Positions 15,686 to 23,144 of a stretch of DNA of 32,928 bases are shown in pieces. Each line of letters begins with the position of its first letter. Position 1 is the stretch's first letter. The notes under the pieces are model-generated. The model made no database searches. It worked only from the letters and a program-made list of their open reading frames with translations, and was not told where the DNA came from. The position numbers were made by a program, and so were the translations under genes. Origin of the DNA: Deltaproteobacteria bacterium (GTDB taxonomy: Bacteria; Desulfobacterota; GWC2-55-46); contig JACRCC010000043.1 of assembly GCA_016234405.1 (NCBI GenBank), positions 1 to 32,928 of the forward strand. Direction: 5' to 3'.

Positions 15686-17565
15686 CTAATCCCTCCCCCC
15701 TCTTTGGGGTTTTTGGCGTCTGACCCTAAAGGCAGCGGTTTGTCTTGTTTTTTGGAACTCAGGGCGCTCAGCCAAAATATGAAAATGACCATAGCCATAA
15801 ATATTATCGCGGCAGCCGAGACCGTCTTCGCTGCTGAGGCTATGGTCAGCGTGTAGGCGTTAACGGATGCGTCCCTCATAACCGAGTAAACGTGCCAGTG
15901 CTGCCTTATGGACGACCTGATAAAACCCATAAGCCCCATGAGCCACGTGAAAGAGACCGCCAAGAGGAAAAGCGCGTACTGGCTCCTTTGAGGAATACCC
16001 CCCCAGCGCAGCTCGCCAACGTCCTTTGCGCCCTTGAACATAAAAAAATCAATCACCATGCAGGCCGCGATGACGGTTAAAGTGGATGCGACCTGCGGGA
16101 CGGAAGAAGCAACCTTGTAGACCGTGTTGGTGAAGTACCCGTAGTAGACGCCGAGGAAAACGATATTCAATATCGCGCCTGCGAATACGGCGGCCTGCGC
16201 GGCGCGGCCGAGCGGCGCCCATGAGACTACGGCGATCTTATTGGCCCTCCTGTAGAGGAGAAAGGAAAGAAACGTGAATATCAGCATGATGTTGACGGCC
16301 GTATTTTTGGCAGGCATGATGCCCAGAGGCCCGAGGAACGGATGATACTGGCCGCCCAGGGCCTTCAATTCCCAGGGCTTGAGTATGAGCGTGTGCGGCG
16401 TAAACCAAACGAGGAAACAGACGACTATCACGGCGGCGATGTATTTTATATACTTCGTATACCTATACGCCCCAGGACTTCTTTCCATGCCGCACCAGAG
16501 GTAGTAGTTGGCGGAAAGAAAAAGCGCGCCTATGATGACCGCCTGAGTGATGAAGAGCCACGCGAATGCCCCGCCCATGAGCGTTATCCCCATCTGCTGG
16601 CTGTAGGCGTATATCTCGGCGGTTAGCCAATAGCCGGCGAACGGAAGCGGCAGGAGCGCGGATATTGCGATGAGGTTGGCGGTATATCCCATCCAATCGT
16701 AATGCGCCCTGTCGGAATCGGACCTTGCGCTTAAAAACCTGTAGGCCGCATAAGCCCCGACTATTGAGCCGCCGAACGCGATGTTGGCCACGAACCTGTG
16801 CAGGTTTATCGGATTCCACAGGTGATTGTGTATCACGTGCCAGATGTTGCCGTCGAAAACTCCCCCCGCGTCAACGCCCGACGGGGACATCATAAATGTG
16901 ACCCATGCGTTGGCCAAAAACATGAGGGTAGTGCCGACCGCGTTAAGGAGCAGCCCGATCGTGAGGTGCGCCCATTTACTGAACCCGCGCTCCATCGCGT
17001 GCCAGCCGTAATAATAAATATAGAGCGTCGCGCTTTCGGCGAAAAAAAGGAGCGCGTAGAGCAGCATCGTCTGCCCGAAAAGCCGCGTCATATATCTCAT
17101 TAAATCGGGGTAGAATACGAAGAGGCTGAAGGCGAGGAGACCTCCGATGAGCGCCGTGACCGAGTAGGCCGTGAGCGAGACCTTTATGAACTCGTAGGCC
17201 ATCTTGTCGTAACGCTCGTCCTTTGTCGCCATGCCCACGGCCTCGATGATGAAGACGAATATCGGCACGGCGAGAACAAAGGCCGCGAACCAGAGGTGCA
17301 ATTGCGCCGCCATCCATACAAAGACCCTGCTGTTTATCCCCATGACGATTGGATAATCTTGCGCCTTGAGTTTCGGGGCCGGGGGATGGGTATATGTTTC
17401 CTCATGCGCAACGGGGCTGACAGCGTCGGTCCCGGCATAAGCCGCCGCAGGGCTGAAACTTGCGGAGAAACCCGTATTTAAAAATGCGGGGAAAAACATG
17501 ACGGACAGGACGAACAAAAAAACTGCCTTTCCTGCCGTTCTCTTTTTCATCAGGCATGAAACCAT
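15682..17565 (-). CDS. Divergent cytochrome bd-like oxidase subunit (CydA-like), module 1
   Basis: A 627-residue integral membrane protein with about 13-14 helices, longer than classical CydA (about 9 helices). Matches to CydA: His90 (AAQLHLWFAAF) for the haem d ligand, Glu177 (LFFAESATLYIYYYGW) for the conserved FFxES helix, and Glu317 (PLPFAGYWLTAEIY) for the haem b595 ligand. Differences: the first conserved glutamate of that helix is Tyr170; the haem b558 histidine position is alanine, with His256 four residues earlier; and the quinol-site GRQPW motif and Q-loop are absent. No CydB gene is near. The N-terminus adds a signal-like helix and a short periplasmic stretch. Oxygen reduction fed by cytochrome c, not quinol, is my inference from these changes and the neighbours. 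Divergent bd-like proteins of this general kind are known from Nitrospira. Confidence 0.85.
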   Translation of the reverse strand: MVSCLMKKRTAGKAVFLFVLSVMFFPAFLNTGFSASFSPAAAYAGTDAVSPVAHEETYTHPPAPKLKAQDYPIVMGINSRVFVWMAAQLHLWFAAFVLAVPIFVFIIEAVGMATKDERYDKMAYEFIKVSLTAYSVTALIGGLLAFSLFVFYPDLMRYMTRLFGQTMLLYALLFFAESATLYIYYYGWHAMERGFSKWAHLTIGLLLNAVGTTLMFLANAWVTFMMSPSGVDAGGVFDGNIWHVIHNHLWNPINLHRFVANIAFGGSIVGAYAAYRFLSARSDSDRAHYDWMGYTANLIAISALLPLPFAGYWLTAEIYAYSQQMGITLMGGAFAWLFITQAVIIGALFLSANYYLWCGMERSPGAYRYTKYIKYIAAVIVVCFLVWFTPHTLILKPWELKALGGQYHPFLGPLGIMPAKNTAVNIMLIFTFLSFLLYRRANKIAVVSWAPLGRAAQAAVFAGAILNIVFLGVYYGYFTNTVYKVASSVPQVASTLTVIAACMVIDFFMFKGAKDVGELRWGGIPQRSQYALFLLAVSFTWLMGLMGFIRSSIRQHWHVYSVMRDASVNAYTLTIASAAKTVSAAAIIFMAMVIFIFWLSALSSKKQDKPLPLGSDAKNPKEGGGIR

Positions 17566-17635
17566 AATGCAAACGCTCCTGAATTGGATTCTTCACCATT
17601 TCTCTGACAACCCTCAGTCCGGTCTGGGCTGCTTG

Positions 17636-17755
17636 TCAACCGTTGAACCTGAACGAAATGCCCTGTGCGTTGAAGAGGGCGACGTCGAGCATCAGAAACA
17701 ACGCCGCGCAAATTACCAAGGCTATCACAAAAGGTATTATCGGGAATGACTTCAT
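17636..17755 (-). CDS. Single-helix small protein, 39 residues
   Basis: ATG at 17755 with GGAGG five bases upstream opens a 39-codon frame. Nearly the whole N-terminal two thirds is one hydrophobic helix (IIPFVIALVICAALFLMLD), followed by a short polar tail ending FRFNG. It lies 70 bases upstream of the CydA-like gene on the same strand. Small single-helix subunits such as CydX and CcoQ are typical of terminal oxidases, so an accessory subunit role is a reasonable inference. I recognise no sequence family. Confidence 0.65.
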   Translation of the reverse strand: MKSFPIIPFVIALVICAALFLMLDVALFNAQGISFRFNG

Positions 17756-17788
17756 AAACCCTCCATGAATTTATTTTAAACCCGTGCC

Positions 17789-17887
17789 CTACTTATGGCC
17801 GAGAAACCAATAGAAAAAAACGAGTATTGCAACGAGGACGACCGTAAATAAAATCGGGCCGGCCTTTGACGAAGAGCCTTTGTCCAT
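17789..17887 (-). CDS. Single-helix small protein, 32 residues
   Basis: ATG at 17887 with GGAG seven bases upstream opens a 32-codon frame: a short charged start (MDKGSSSKAG), one membrane helix (PILFTVVLVAILVFFYWFL) and a GHK end. It is the middle one of three consecutive tiny membrane proteins in front of the CydA-like gene. The three share size, orientation and good ribosome-binding sites, which argues they are real genes rather than chance frames. Confidence 0.65.
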   Translation of the reverse strand: MDKGSSSKAGPILFTVVLVAILVFFYWFLGHK

Positions 17888-17897
17888 GTCAATCTCC

Positions 17898-17937
17898 GCG
17901 GGTTCAAGCTTGCAACCTGCACCCTTGATTTCGTAAT
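17898..17937. repeat. Dispersed 40-bp repeat, copy 1
   Basis: This 40-base segment, starting GCGGGTTCAAG and ending TTTCGTAAT, recurs at 31585-31624 with about 35 of 40 identical positions counted by eye. It fills the gap between two of the tiny membrane-protein genes. The copy at 31585 lies upstream of the second CydA-like gene, so both copies stand before a CydA-like gene on the minus strand. Confidence 0.8.
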
Positions 17938-17938
17938 G

Positions 17939-18043
17939 CTACCTGCCAAAAAGATAAAAGGCCGTGATTGCGGCTATTGCGAGCAGGTTAACCGCGGCCC
18001 CGACACCTATAACGGCATCCACGATACCCAGCTTTAAGTTCAT
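17939..18043 (-). CDS. Single-helix small protein, 34 residues
   Basis: ATG at 18043 with GGAGG about eight bases upstream opens a 34-codon frame. Residues about 8-32 (VDAVIGVGAAVNLLAIAAI and onward) form one hydrophobic helix ending FYLFGR. An in-frame ATG at 18061 would add six residues but would place the ribosome-binding site inside the gene. It is the first of three tiny membrane proteins preceding the CydA-like gene. No family is recognised. Confidence 0.65.
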   Translation of the reverse strand: MNLKLGIVDAVIGVGAAVNLLAIAAITAFYLFGR

Positions 18044-18061
18044 TGATAATTCCTCCGCCAT

Positions 18062-18115
18062 ACGGCCGTGAGACGTGAATCGTAAAAGCCGTTCACGTCT
18101 CACGAATCACGGCCG
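18062..18115. repeat. Heptamer-phased inverted repeat
   Basis: CGGCCGTGAGACGTGAATCG on the left is matched on the right by the reverse of CGTCTCACGAATCACGGCCG, offset by one extra seven-base unit. It begins directly after the stop of the cytochrome gene and is the same repeat family as 4491-4576 and 4984-5073. As a hairpin it could separate expression of the cytochrome genes from that of the tiny membrane proteins and CydA-like module. Confidence 0.7.
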
Positions 18116-18484
18116 TTAGTTACCCTTGCACTTGCAAAGTTTACGGAGATAGTCCTTGAGCGCGGCAACCTCCGCATCGGTCAGCGTCTTGCCGAAGGGC
18201 GGCATCATCGTGGATTTGCTCGTGGCCGCGCCCCCGCCCTTTATGACGTTTATTATGTCCTGGTCCGACAACTTGCTCATCTCCACGGTGTTGGTATGGT
18301 TCCTCGGGCTTACGGGCTGACTTTTCGTGGCGTTTGGCCCGTCGCCCTTGCCTTCAAGCCCGTGACACTGCGCGCAGTAAAACTTGTAGTTGGCCTCGGC
18401 GGCCGCGGCTTGCGCGTCCGACATACGCGAGAGCGCTAAAAACGCCGACAACGCTGCAACCGCGATTAATGTCTTTCTAATCAT
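18116..18484 (-). CDS. Small monohaem cytochrome c
   Basis: A 122-residue exported cytochrome c: signal peptide (1 to about 27, MIRKTLIAVAALSAFLALSR), haem site CAQCH (37-41) followed by GLEGKGDGP as in class I cytochromes, a likely methionine ligand in MMPPFG, and a C-terminal helix (EVAALKDYLRKL). It is a probable soluble periplasmic electron shuttle. An unusual CKC near the C-terminus adds two cysteines. The ATG at 18484 is chosen because AGGAGG stands before it and the export signal starts there. It follows the dihaem cytochrome gene on the same strand and precedes the tiny membrane proteins. Confidence 0.92.
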   Translation of the reverse strand: MIRKTLIAVAALSAFLALSRMSDAQAAAAEANYKFYCAQCHGLEGKGDGPNATKSQPVSPRNHTNTVEMSKLSDQDIINVIKGGGAATSKSTMMPPFGKTLTDAEVAALKDYLRKLCKCKGN

Positions 18485-18537
18485 TTGCTTATTACCTCCT
18501 GCGAGGGGATAACCCTCCCTCGGATATTTTCGCTTTA

Positions 18538-18555
18538 TCAGGGCTAAAGCCCTGA
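18538..18555. repeat. Hairpin repeat TCAGGGCT-AA-AGCCCTGA
   Basis: A perfect hairpin with 8-bp arms and a two-base centre in the gap between two cytochrome genes. The same core recurs at 32603-32620 and, in altered form, in the array at 12424-12496. A second imperfect stem (GAGGG/CCCTC, 18508-18526) lies between it and the next ribosome-binding site. Confidence 0.75.
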
Positions 18556-18580
18556 GTTGGCGCCGCTTCACTTTGAACCC

Positions 18581-19255
18581 CTACTTTAATCCGGCCACGA
18601 ACTCGGCTAAGTTTTTCAACTCCGAATCGCTCAACGCCCCAGTGTAGACCGGCATATCCTTCACCGGTTTGAAGACCTTGGGGTTCGTGAGATAGGCGTA
18701 TATCCAATCTGGATTGAGCCTGTCGCCTGCGCCTACGAGCGTCGGCCCAGTGAGTCCTCCGACGACCCCGGCGCCTTTTTTCACCTCGTGGCACCCGTAG
18801 CAGCCCTGCTTCTTCTCAAAGACAACCCTGCCCTGCGGGCCGCTCTTTGGCTGAATGTTAGCCGCCTTAACATCCGAGGATTTCAGCGACATGAGATAAT
18901 CGCTCACGTCCTTTGCCGCCTTCGCGTCAAGTTTTGCGTGGTTTGCGCCGTTCTTTTTCGTCAGAGAATAAAACTCCATCGGCCTTATGGGTTTTGGGTC
19001 TTTTAGCCATTTTTCAAGAAATTCCTTCCGGAACTTGCTCCCTGCATACCAAAGCTCAGGGGCTTTCTTGGTGAGCATGTCCTCAATCGTCTTCTCTTTA
19101 GCTGGGCCTTGAATCTGATGGCATCCCCCGCAGTTCTTGGAATCGAAGATCCCCTTGCCCTCCGATACCCCGGCAAAGGCGATGGCCGCAAAGGCCAATA
19201 CACCCGCCGCAAATATTGAAAATACCGCGATACTTGAAAACACACTCACTCTCAT
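18581..19255 (-). CDS. Dihaem cytochrome c
   Basis: A 224-residue exported protein with a signal peptide (1 to about 28) and two cytochrome c domains, haem sites CGGCH (42-46) and CYGCH (152-156). The first domain carries KPIRPMEF and the second KDMPVY as likely methionine ligands; the GLTGPTLVGAGDRLNPDWIY segment is typical of cytochromes found with respiratory complexes. Role: periplasmic electron transfer. The start ATG at 19255 has GGAGG six bases upstream; a longer frame upstream is not supported. It lies 35 bases behind the thioredoxin-like gene. Confidence 0.92.
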   Translation of the reverse strand: MRVSVFSSIAVFSIFAAGVLAFAAIAFAGVSEGKGIFDSKNCGGCHQIQGPAKEKTIEDMLTKKAPELWYAGSKFRKEFLEKWLKDPKPIRPMEFYSLTKKNGANHAKLDAKAAKDVSDYLMSLKSSDVKAANIQPKSGPQGRVVFEKKQGCYGCHEVKKGAGVVGGLTGPTLVGAGDRLNPDWIYAYLTNPKVFKPVKDMPVYTGALSDSELKNLAEFVAGLK

Positions 19256-19290
19256 GTAATGCCTCCTTTTACCGTCTGTAATCTGTGTAA

Positions 19291-19761
19291 TCACTGCCGA
19301 AGGACTTCTTTCAACCCTTTTTCAATCTCACCCTTTTCGACAAACCCCCTGAATATCCGCCTGATTATCCCTTTCTTATCTATAAGAAAGAGCCACGGCT
19401 CCCCTATTACGCCATAAGTCTCGCCGAGGGCAACCGACTCGCTCACCGGCCCCCAGAACTTCGATGCCCTGTGCTTAGTAAGGACTCCGGCTGCGTCTTT
19501 TTCGTATTGCTCCTGCAAGTCGCTCACACTCCTCCATACCCTCTCGCAATATACGCAATGGTCAGGATTGCCGAACATGAGGAGTATGACCTTGCCTTCT
19601 TTATTGGCCTTTTTCAATTCTTCCGTATTCAGCGGGGCAGACGACCCCAACCCGACCGCTGGAGCGCCCTCAGGTAATCCCCTAAGTCCGGCCTCAGATG
19701 ACAACGGCAGAAAATGTATTAAGGCAACCGCGAATATTAGAAGCGGTAATTTTTTAATCAC
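19291..19761 (-). CDS. Exported thioredoxin-like protein (CVYC)
   Basis: A 156-residue protein with a signal peptide (1-24) and a thioredoxin fold: VILLMFGNPDHCVYCERV carries the redox pair Cys69/Cys72, and GEPWLFLIDKKGIIRRIFRGF provides the cis-proline side of the fold. It is expected to reduce or oxidise thiols in the periplasm, for example during cytochrome c or copper-site assembly. It starts with GTG overlapping the stop of the NirK-like gene (GTGA), so the two are translationally coupled. It is one of three related proteins within 2.5 kb. Confidence 0.85.
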   Translation of the reverse strand: MIKKLPLLIFAVALIHFLPLSSEAGLRGLPEGAPAVGLGSSAPLNTEELKKANKEGKVILLMFGNPDHCVYCERVWRSVSDLQEQYEKDAAGVLTKHRASKFWGPVSESVALGETYGVIGEPWLFLIDKKGIIRRIFRGFVEKGEIEKGLKEVLRQ

Positions 19762-20735
19762 TTCACTTTCCCTTTTACGTCCAACACAAGGCCGATTTCC
19801 TCATTGAGGGACGTGTCCTCTTGAATTTTTTTTACATCATATTTTTGTCCGTCATGTCCGTGACCCGACGCCTCCGCGCCGCCCTTTTCCGCGGCAGACG
19901 GCCTTTCGACGTTGTGATATAGAGGCCATTTTCCCTCGACGGCGGCAATGGAAATATCATGGCTCTTGCCCGGGTATATGGTCAGGGTCTCTTGGGTCTT
20001 AGGCTCTGAAATAGGATACCCGTCCTCATGGGTGACAAGGAAACCTTTGGGAAATCTCAGCTTGTGCGGGAGATACCCGATGTTGGCTATCCTCACACGG
20101 ACCCGTTCGCCGTCCTTTGCATCCATTACTTGAGGGGCGTGTGCGGTAACGGCCTTATTATTTATCGTCGTTATGTCGTTATCCATAATATTTGCAGGAT
20201 GGCCTTGCCCGTGACCGCCGGAATCGGCCCGGCTGTTCCAGTCGCTTATGACATACGCGAACTCCCTGTCAAAACCCTTTTCTTCCTTCGCCTCCACTAT
20301 GAAGAGGCCGAACATCCCCCGATTGAGATGCTCAGCCATTTTCCAACTGCAGTGATAGAGATGCGTTCCGGCAGGCTGCGCCTCAAACTCATAGACGTAT
20401 TCGTAACCCGGGTCGACCGGCACCTGCTCCTGCAGCGCAATTCTATTGTCTACACGGAGGCCGTGAAAAAACATGCCGTGCTTTGCCCCGCTCATATTCC
20501 TCAGCTTAATCCTGACGGTATCTCCCTCTTTGACCCTGATGACTGGGCCCGGAAACTCGTTGTTGTACGTCCATACCGGAAACTTCACGCCCTTCAATTC
20601 AATCTCCCCTTCCGTTACCGTGAGGGTAAACTCCTTTACCTGCGCGCCGGAAATAGACGGGACAGTCAAGATTAAGGAAATACATATAAACCAATGACGC
20701 AAACGGAATAACGCGCCGTTCTTAAAGTCTTTCAT
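19758..20735 (-). CDS. Two-domain cupredoxin protein, NirK-like
   Basis: A 325-residue exported protein with two cupredoxin domains. Domain 1 has a full type 1 copper site: His86, Cys129, His136 and Met141 (GTHLYHCSWKMAEHLNRGM). His91 and His128 match the type 2 copper ligands of copper nitrite reductase, and domain 2 offers His224, His236 and His274 (LYHNVER). Placing type 1 copper only in domain 1 is the NirK arrangement. However, the catalytic aspartate of NirK is phenylalanine here (HGMFFH instead of HNVDFH), so nitrite reduction is doubtful. It could be a divergent two-domain multicopper oxidase. An upstream GTG (20741) overlaps the previous stop; the ATG at 20735 has GGAG at better spacing. 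Confidence 0.82.
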   Translation of the reverse strand: MKDFKNGALFRLRHWFICISLILTVPSISGAQVKEFTLTVTEGEIELKGVKFPVWTYNNEFPGPVIRVKEGDTVRIKLRNMSGAKHGMFFHGLRVDNRIALQEQVPVDPGYEYVYEFEAQPAGTHLYHCSWKMAEHLNRGMFGLFIVEAKEEKGFDREFAYVISDWNSRADSGGHGQGHPANIMDNDITTINNKAVTAHAPQVMDAKDGERVRVRIANIGYLPHKLRFPKGFLVTHEDGYPISEPKTQETLTIYPGKSHDISIAAVEGKWPLYHNVERPSAAEKGGAEASGHGHDGQKYDVKKIQEDTSLNEEIGLVLDVKGKVK

Positions 20736-20737
20736 CT

Positions 20738-21229
20738 TCACTTCTCCATTGCGTCGAGGGTCGTCTCAAGCTCATCTTTCGTAAACTCGCCGATGAATAT
20801 CTTTTTGAGTATTCCATTTTTATCGATTACAAACGTCCATGCCTCGCCCATTGTCACGAAGCCGAAGAGCCTTTTTAACGTGACGGTCTCCTCATCCGCC
20901 GCGCCGAGCATGTCCTGCCCTCCCTTTACGACATAGACCGTCCCGCCCCCGCGTGAAACCGCTTCCTTTATAACCCCTTCAACCAAATCGCAGCTTCGGC
21001 ACTGCATCGGGTTTGACAATAATAAGAGCACGACTGCTTTACCTGCGACGTGAGCGTCTTTGATTGAACCCTCAAGAGGGGCCTTTTCGCCGACTTTAAC
21101 CTTAGACGTCTTCAAGACCTCGGTTGAGGCATAGAGGTCATCCGGCAAGACGGTGAATATATTTACCTGCGCCAATATAAACATCGCCGCAAGGAGGTAA
21201 ATGTTTTTTAGGAAACTCCCCTCTTTCAT
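20738..21229 (-). CDS. Exported thioredoxin-like protein (CRSC)
   Basis: A 163-residue protein with an N-terminal hydrophobic signal or anchor (about 9-26) and a thioredoxin-like fold. The redox pair is Cys77/Cys80 in LLLLSNPMQCRSCDLVEG, and GEAWTFVIDKNGILKKIFIG matches the later part of the fold, with alanine where the sister proteins have proline. Its role may be thiol or copper handling for the neighbouring cupredoxins. Its start overlaps the stop of the CPWC gene by four bases (ATGA) and its stop overlaps the NirK-like gene start region, marking a tight operon. Confidence 0.83.
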   Translation of the reverse strand: MKEGSFLKNIYLLAAMFILAQVNIFTVLPDDLYASTEVLKTSKVKVGEKAPLEGSIKDAHVAGKAVVLLLLSNPMQCRSCDLVEGVIKEAVSRGGGTVYVVKGGQDMLGAADEETVTLKRLFGFVTMGEAWTFVIDKNGILKKIFIGEFTKDELETTLDAMEK

Positions 21230-21726
21230 TCCTTTAAAAGCCCCTCTATGTTTTCTTTGATGTCTTCGCTTGCCGCAAACACTTTGTAGATAAACCGCAC
21301 ATGGCCGGATTTATCAATAATAAACAGCCACGGCTGCCCTTGCACTCCGTAGGCCTCTTTCAACCGGACGCCTTCGGGCGGCGGGACGATCATTTTTGCG
21401 TGCTCTATCTGTTTCTGGAGAAAAAAAACCCTGTTGTTGAAATTCTTCGTATCCTTCATCATCGCGTAGATATATCTATCCATCCTATCGCACCACGGGC
21501 AATGGTCCGGAAAACCGAGCATAAGGACGATAACCTTACCCTCCCTGTTTGCATCCTCCAACTCCTTCAATATGAGAGGGGCAATATCACCGACCCTTAT
21601 CTTCGATTCGCCGCGCGCAATGCCCCTTAACGGCAGGTTTGTGGCGCGGGCATCCGTTGTGCCAGCAATTAAAAAACAAAGGACTAAAAGGCTAAAAAAG
21701 GTTTTAACGGCCGCAAGAGAATTCAT
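21226..21726 (-). CDS. Exported thioredoxin-like protein (CPWC)
   Basis: A 166-residue protein with a signal peptide (1 to about 29) and a thioredoxin fold containing Cys76/Cys79 in VLMLGFPDHCPWCDRMD and the cis-proline segment GVQGQPWLFIIDKSGHVRF. It is close in layout to the CVYC protein at 19291. It is the first gene after the terminator at 21778, so transcription of this sub-operon should begin in the 50 bases before it; no clear promoter could be picked by eye. Function is probably periplasmic thiol exchange. Confidence 0.85.
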   Translation of the reverse strand: MNSLAAVKTFFSLLVLCFLIAGTTDARATNLPLRGIARGESKIRVGDIAPLILKELEDANREGKVIVLMLGFPDHCPWCDRMDRYIYAMMKDTKNFNNRVFFLQKQIEHAKMIVPPPEGVRLKEAYGVQGQPWLFIIDKSGHVRFIYKVFAASEDIKENIEGLLKE

Positions 21727-21777
21727 TCGATTTTTTTCCGTTTATTCGTCAGCCCAATCAGCCATAACATAAGAGGA

Positions 21778-21817
21778 TAAAAATCACGGCAGGCCGCCTT
21801 ATTGCGGCCCGCCGTGA
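21778..21817 (-). terminator. Rho-independent terminator behind the multicopper oxidase
   Basis: Read on the minus strand, TCACGGC and GGCCGC-type arms (21804-21817 with 21784-21797) form a GC-rich stem of 13 pairs with one mismatch and a six-base loop, followed at once by TTTTTA (21783-21778). It starts six bases after the stop codon of the multicopper oxidase gene and should end that transcript. Confidence 0.9.
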
Positions 21818-21822
21818 CAAGG

Positions 21823-23100
21823 CTATTTCTGTGAGGCTGCTTTTTTATCCTTTTCAAGTTCCGATTCCGGTATCTTCGTCGGCTTGCCGAGCGGGTAGGC
21901 GTCAAGGTCTATGCCTTTGGGATAGAGGCCGCCCTTTTCATCCTTGCCCAAATAAACCACGGCCATCAGAAGTCCCCCGTGATAGACGCCGTCATTTGTG
22001 GCATGCGGGACCACATGGCAGTGCCATACCCATCTGCCTTCTTGATCGGCTGTGAAGATGTAGTCCTTCCTCTCGCCCGGAAGCAGCGACGCTGAATCCG
22101 ACCTCATGTCCTTGTCGGATATCAAGCCGTTATAAGGGGGGACATACCTGCCGTCCCATGCAACCCAGTGGAGGGTATGGCCGTGAAAGTGCATATTATG
22201 CGGCCAGCTTCCGAAGTTTATGAACCTAACCCGTATCTTCTGGCCGGACTGCGCAAGGAGCACGTTGGGATACTCATCCGTCCACGCATTTCCGTTAAGC
22301 GTAAAGAGATTCATGCGGGCGATGTTCCTCGGATGTCCGACCTCAACGCTCTGCTTCTGAGTGCTGGTAGTCGGCGAGAATCCCTCTTCCTTCGAGAACT
22401 TGCTGTCCCACTCATCGAGCATAACGACGACGTCCTGATCCACCTTCTCTTCGTCCTTATCGTGGATGACTATCGCGCCGTAAAGCCCCATGTCCATGTG
22501 TTCGTTGGCGTTAACGTGGCAATGATAGATATGTGTGCCCACAGGAGACGCCACGAATTCATAGGTGAACATCTGGTCCATCTTTACCGGCACCTGCGCC
22601 ACGTTTTGGGTGCCGTCATGGTCGTATGCTATGATCGTCGGCCCGTGTATGTGTATGGTATGATTATTTTTGCTCTTATTCCTGAAGATGATCCTCACGA
22701 CGTCGCCTTTATTGGCGATGACGGTCGGCCCAGGCACAGGGCCTTGCGGATACGCCTGCTTCTTGCCGTGCGGAACGAATGCCCAGACCGGAAACACCAC
22801 GCCCGCGATGTCCTGCGTGCCCTCGACCGCGTCTATCTCGTATTCCACGGTCTTGCCGCTCAACGGGACACCCAACTTCTTCGCCTGCCCCAACGCCCAT
22901 TTTCCGCCGTCGGTCTGCGCGTCTACTTTGTTGATTACCTTGGCAAACCCGGCCTTAACCGCGACATCCACGCTGCTTACATCAATGAGCGTCCTTACCT
23001 CTTTGATGGGCAACCCGATGGTCACGGCCCAAGCTGGGGCAGCCGTCATGACGAATAACGCCGCTGTCGCGGATACTAAAGCTGCCGTAATCTTACTCAT
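21823..23100 (-). CDS. Two-domain multicopper oxidase
   Basis: A 425-residue exported protein with a signal peptide (1-25), a non-conserved stretch of about 60 residues, and two cupredoxin domains. Both carry the multicopper-oxidase pairs: domain 1 has HTIHIHG (147-153) and YHCHVNANEHMDMG (192-205); domain 2 has PHNMHFHGH (300-308) and WHCHVVPH (359-366). This fits a two-domain oxidase in which trimers share trinuclear copper centres between subunits. The axial methionine is present in domain 1 (Met204) and not obvious in domain 2. Substrate is unknown; reduced metals, phenols or cytochrome are options. The ATG at 23100 follows GGAGG; the upstream in-frame ATG (23118) is less likely. A strong terminator follows. 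Confidence 0.9.
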   Translation of the reverse strand: MSKITAALVSATAALFVMTAAPAWAVTIGLPIKEVRTLIDVSSVDVAVKAGFAKVINKVDAQTDGGKWALGQAKKLGVPLSGKTVEYEIDAVEGTQDIAGVVFPVWAFVPHGKKQAYPQGPVPGPTVIANKGDVVRIIFRNKSKNNHTIHIHGPTIIAYDHDGTQNVAQVPVKMDQMFTYEFVASPVGTHIYHCHVNANEHMDMGLYGAIVIHDKDEEKVDQDVVVMLDEWDSKFSKEEGFSPTTSTQKQSVEVGHPRNIARMNLFTLNGNAWTDEYPNVLLAQSGQKIRVRFINFGSWPHNMHFHGHTLHWVAWDGRYVPPYNGLISDKDMRSDSASLLPGERKDYIFTADQEGRWVWHCHVVPHATNDGVYHGGLLMAVVYLGKDEKGGLYPKGIDLDAYPLGKPTKIPESELEKDKKAASQK

Positions 23101-23144
23101 CTTTCTTAGCCTCCTCATTGATTGTTATGGATCCCCGCACAAAA

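Noticed and set aside
19758-20735. Confident naming as nitrite reductase NirK
   Set aside because: The catalytic aspartate is phenylalanine and domain 2 is only loosely similar, so the name would overstate the evidence.
22168-23058. Plus-strand open frame of 296 codons within the multicopper oxidase gene
   Set aside because: Antisense to the copper-ligand motifs of a clear gene; the His- and Arg-rich composition is that of a shadow frame.
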